Assembly (NCBI GenBank): GCA_009760855.2
Contig: WPIO01000027.1
Span: 1,866,501 to 1,930,500, forward strand
Direction of reading: 5' to 3'
Source: Cristatella mucedo
Lineage: Eukaryota > Bryozoa > Phylactolaemata > Cristatellidae
Length of the DNA stretch: 64,000 nucleotides
Position numbers and translations under genes: made by a program. Positions 33,456-64,000 of this stretch are shown piece after piece. Every line of letters begins with the position of its first letter. Position 1 is the stretch's first letter. Under the pieces are notes generated by a model. It was not told where the DNA came from, searched no databases, and worked only from the letters and a program-made list of their open reading frames with translations.

Positions 33456-34336
33456 AAGCATCTCCAGTAAAGGCAGAAATGTCTATCGCCAGTCGTTGGG
33501 CTCGAGTCACGTTATGCTAGCATTTTATCCGGACACTTGCCGGTGCAGCTCAACACTAGCAGTTAGACTGTATACGAATGCCTCCGACTGTATAGCCACA
33601 CTTTCTTTTTACCTCCAAACGGGGCAAGTCCGGTTGAGCAGGCCGTCAAAAGTTTGGTAGCTTAAGCCCTACTTCGGAGCTGGCATCCACCTTGTGTGCC
33701 TCGTTCTCTAATAGAAACCGGCTGCCGAAAAGAGTACCGGAATGTCTCCGAGGCTAGCCGAATAGGATCCTACTAGTACTTAACACAGAAATGCAATTGG
33801 AATGCAACCAATAGTCATCGATAGCAGTTGCCGAGTTTGTACCCAAGAGGATAGCCGAATGCGGTACAACCACATTCAGCTACATCCAAAATCACCTCCT
33901 CTGCCGTGAGGGATGGAGGGAAGAGGCCCTGGAGCTTTGCCGTCCGGCCTCAGTAAAGTTACGTGACCATCTGCAAAGTGTCCCCCAAGGGCCCTCCCCC
34001 TCCCGTCCGTGTGCTTTCCAGCGCCAGAGTTGGTGTTCTTTTCGAGCTGCCCACTGCTGTCCCGGTAGGACTTGCAGTATTACGCAGGCCATCCACCCTA
34101 CGAGGCCCGGCCTCTTCAATTGACAAAGCTTAACCAGTCCCGGCACGCTGATGCAAGCGATTCAGAAGCCGATTGCTCGAGCTGAGCTCAGGGCTCTTCG
34201 AGTAAGATTTTCAACGAGATTCCGTAAGTTTGTCACGAGCCAACGTAGCTGGCCTTCGAATCCTCCAACACCAGGGCCTGCCGATCTCCCCAATTGAGCC
34301 CAACATCTGTAGCCTGCCTTGACCGTACCCAACATA

Positions 34337-34507
34337 GCCGACTCTGCTTCTAAGAATACGCTCGGGCCGGCAAATGGACATTCTTATATGAGGAGTATTC
34401 CCATATGTGGAGTGAGACTGGTATTGTAAAAAATCCGTGACACAGAAACGCTATGCTTATGGCAGAATATTCCTACATACTACGATATTCTTACACGCCG
34501 AGTCGAC
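34337..34507. mobile_element. TIR element (MITE-like), copy 2, with TA flanks
   Basis: Ends GCCGACTCTGCTTCTAAGAA and (inverted) GTCGACTCGGCGTGTAAGAA. The 171-bp body aligns with copy 1, including the ATACGCTCGGGCC block. TA lies immediately outside both ends (34335-34336 and 34508-34509), as for Tc1/mariner-pogo insertion. Confidence 0.85.
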
Positions 34508-35177
34508 TATTTTCCTCAAGTTGAACAGCGACCTTAACGATAGCGACTCAAATCGCACCGATGCCAACCTGGTACATAGGCTGTGGCCTCCTATGCTATG
34601 AGTGCACGGCTTCACACCACGAGCTCAAACTGGCGATACAAAAGTCAATGAAAAAGCCAGCAATGTTCGAGTTCTCAGACAGGAGCTGTCTTCCGCTAGA
34701 TATCTGAATAACAGGATGTGAAGAAATGTAGTTTGTAACGAACAGCCCAAGTCAAAATTAAAATTTTGCATTTATAACAAATGGACTAGTTACTTGTTTG
34801 ACTTAAAGAGCTTCTCATTTGTATTTTCTCCTCACTGAAAGCATGACTGAATACCTTCGTGGTAATCGCAACCTCTTAAGTCCATTAGATTATCTAGTTA
34901 GACTGATACTTACATTGCAAATCTGTGGCCTCAGTTACAATTCAAGGGTATAGACATTTTTCTACCGTCTAAGAATATCTGTGGTCTGCACAAATCTTGA
35001 AGTTTCTAGTGTTAACATTTTGTTATCAGAATGGCCAAATACTTGAACATGTAAGAATACTAGGATTAGCAGTCTTCCACAACTTATGATGTATTTCGTG
35101 TTTATTTTGATTGGAAGTCGGGCAGTTTGGCTATTTAAACTTCCTACAGTATGTTGCATATCCTCCACTCGGAAGGC

Positions 35178-35717
35178 TACATACAATGCATCGGCTTCCA
35201 GGTTTCGTCAGTCACTTTTTGGTCCCATTCATTCTTTGGCTCCAGCCTACCTATCAGATCTACTTCCCTTCCAGGCTAAGCATCGTACCAACTGCGCTTT
35301 TCGGAATCTAATCGTTTGCCAATACATTGTACAAATCGCAGATCTTTTGGAGACTGCCTTTAGTTCGTATGCTCCCAAAGCCTGGAACTCACCTGCGACT
35401 GGCGTCACGACATCTCCTGACTTTCGCACATTTAAAAAGAAACTAAAGGCACACCTATTTATCACAGCTTTTAGTGGGTCCCTGTGATTTAACCTTCATG
35501 AGTTCACGCATGCTGACACGGCATGCTGCCACAAACCATACTTGCATGCTGAGCTTGTGCGTGTCACCCCTAGCCATGTTATTCTTGTTGTTTATTGAGC
35601 ACACTAATACCGCTAACCATTCTATCATTCAACCTTAACAGCAAATGTAAAAGTGCCTAGAAAGGGATCGAGTTCTCTGATGGCACTGTAACTTATGTAT
35701 TATTATTATTATTATTA
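35178..35717 (+). mobile_element. CR1/L2-like LINE 3' fragment
   Basis: Frames with SLAPAYLSDLLPFQAKHRTN, then SSYAPKAWNSPATG and KAHLFITAFSGSL and stop, then the standard tail and (ATT)n at 35699-35717. A rearranged 5' edge lies near 35145. Confidence 0.9.
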
Positions 35718-36141
35718 CATCAACATGCAATGTCACAGGCTAGTTGAAAAGCATTCCCTACCTAGTTTCAAAAGTAGACCCAGACAAGGTGAACATGTCG
35801 AGATGGCGAAAGCAGAAAAAAAGAGCCCTACGAAACTGGCACTGGTACGAGCAAGTTCCCACCTCATGTACTCATGTTAGGTGGATTACACGATTTACGC
35901 CATGCCAGCTGATAGCAGACTTATTGCTTGGCAGGCAGTGCTGCTCTGGGAGGTCGATTGCGATATAGCAACAAGCAGACTAACCAGAAAAACGCAAGCA
36001 GTAAAGCTTGTAACTTAACACTGCTAGCAAGTTTTAAGCTCGAGGTCAAAGCTCTAGTTAGTAATCGTTTGACGAATCTTAGATGCCACACGTCAGGGCA
36101 CGCTAGGGCTGGAAGGGGGTGTCAAAGCTGGCAAATGCAGC

Positions 36142-36163
36142 TCACACACACACACACACACTA
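36142..36163. repeat. short (CA)n run
   Basis: About eleven CA units just 3' of the giant gene's polyadenylation signal. Confidence 0.9.
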
Positions 36164-36201
36164 CCTTCGACAATTCAGATCGTTCAGAACAGGACACATC
36201 T

Positions 36202-36207
36202 TTTATT
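36202..36207 (-). terminator. polyadenylation signal of the giant membrane protein gene
   Basis: AATAAA on the minus strand, 289 bases after the stop codon. The first canonical hexamer I see. Confidence 0.65.
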
Positions 36208-36495
36208 GAGAGATTCCATTATGCATGGAGTAATAATAGTCTAGGTCCAGCCTAGGTCAAGCATTCGTCCGGGACGCATGCATTGCATGATGCAGTGGTG
36301 TGCTGTAAATTCACTCTTCATAAAGTGGTAAAAATATGCTTGGAAAGGCAAATGTAGATAAGCTCGATGGAGAAAGGGTGTCAGTCAACATTTTCTAGAA
36401 AGTGAACATTCTGTGTACTGGACGGTAAAACTGGTCTGGAATGGACGGAGCTGAGTGAGAGGGTTTACCAAAGCCGAGTAAGAGCAGATCAGCAG

Positions 36496-63954
<27,459 letters not shown>

Positions 63955-64000
63955 CTGAAAGTTGGCCGATTCGGCGAGAGGTCGCTCGCACGAGGGGGGG

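Larger units (their letters stand above)
32861..36201. other. intergenic gap between convergent genes
   Basis: Apart from LINE tails, one LINE fragment and TIR element copy 2, nothing was recognised. Confidence 0.5.

Overview
This window is nuclear DNA from an invertebrate animal. The evidence is spliced genes with GT-AG and occasional GC-AG introns, polyadenylation signals, tRNA-derived SINEs, CR1/L2-like LINE fragments with (ATT)n tails, long (GA)n, (CA)n and (TA)n microsatellites, and metazoan proteins. The phylum cannot be fixed by eye. There are no rRNA genes, no convincing functional tRNA genes, no CRISPR arrays and no bacterial operons.

Three genes can be built exon by exon. (1) Minus strand, 12713 to 6905: mitochondrial ATP synthase subunit c (ATP5MC) in three coding exons, with a complete 75-residue mature proteolipid. 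(2) Plus strand, 22109 to 32033: a JAZF1 orthologue with all three C2H2-type fingers on separate exons, a serine/acidic linker and a long Ala-rich C-terminus. (3) Minus strand, from beyond 64000 down to 36496: the 3' part (29 exons, about 5.95 kb of coding sequence, about 1,980 residues) of a giant single-pass membrane protein. It has a Cys-rich ectodomain, an RRRR furin-like site, a cupredoxin-like domain, one transmembrane helix, about 1,000 residues of charged coiled coil, and a conserved C-terminal domain. I recall this architecture from large uncharacterised animal proteins; I know no function for it. JAZF1 and the giant gene converge; ATP5MC and JAZF1 diverge.

Layout: 1-4.1 kb holds a LINE 3' end, a decayed copy of an orphan protein family and an R2-like retrotransposon end. 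4.1-6.7 kb holds SINEs and a large microsatellite. 6.7-12.7 kb is ATP5MC, with a LINE inside intron 2 and a tRNA-like SINE in intron 1. 12.7-22.1 kb is intergenic, with a SINE, a possible LTR edge, an AT-rich decayed protein-primed DNA polymerase B fragment of Polinton/Maverick type, a small inverted-repeat element and a LINE RT fragment. 22.1-32.8 kb is JAZF1, whose introns hold a 330-bp GA tract and several repeats. 32.8-36.2 kb is a convergent intergenic gap with one copy of a TIR element whose partner lies at 29.4 kb. 36.2-64 kb is the giant gene, whose introns hold SINEs, LINE fragments and simple repeats.

The most interesting items are the giant receptor-like gene (with a possible intron-retention isoform, symmetric phase-0 coiled-coil exons and two GC-AG introns), the polymerase B relic with its neighbouring perfect inverted repeat, the decayed orphan-family copy, and the TIR element pair. 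All splice sites were read by eye; phases agree at every junction except one (51.2 kb).
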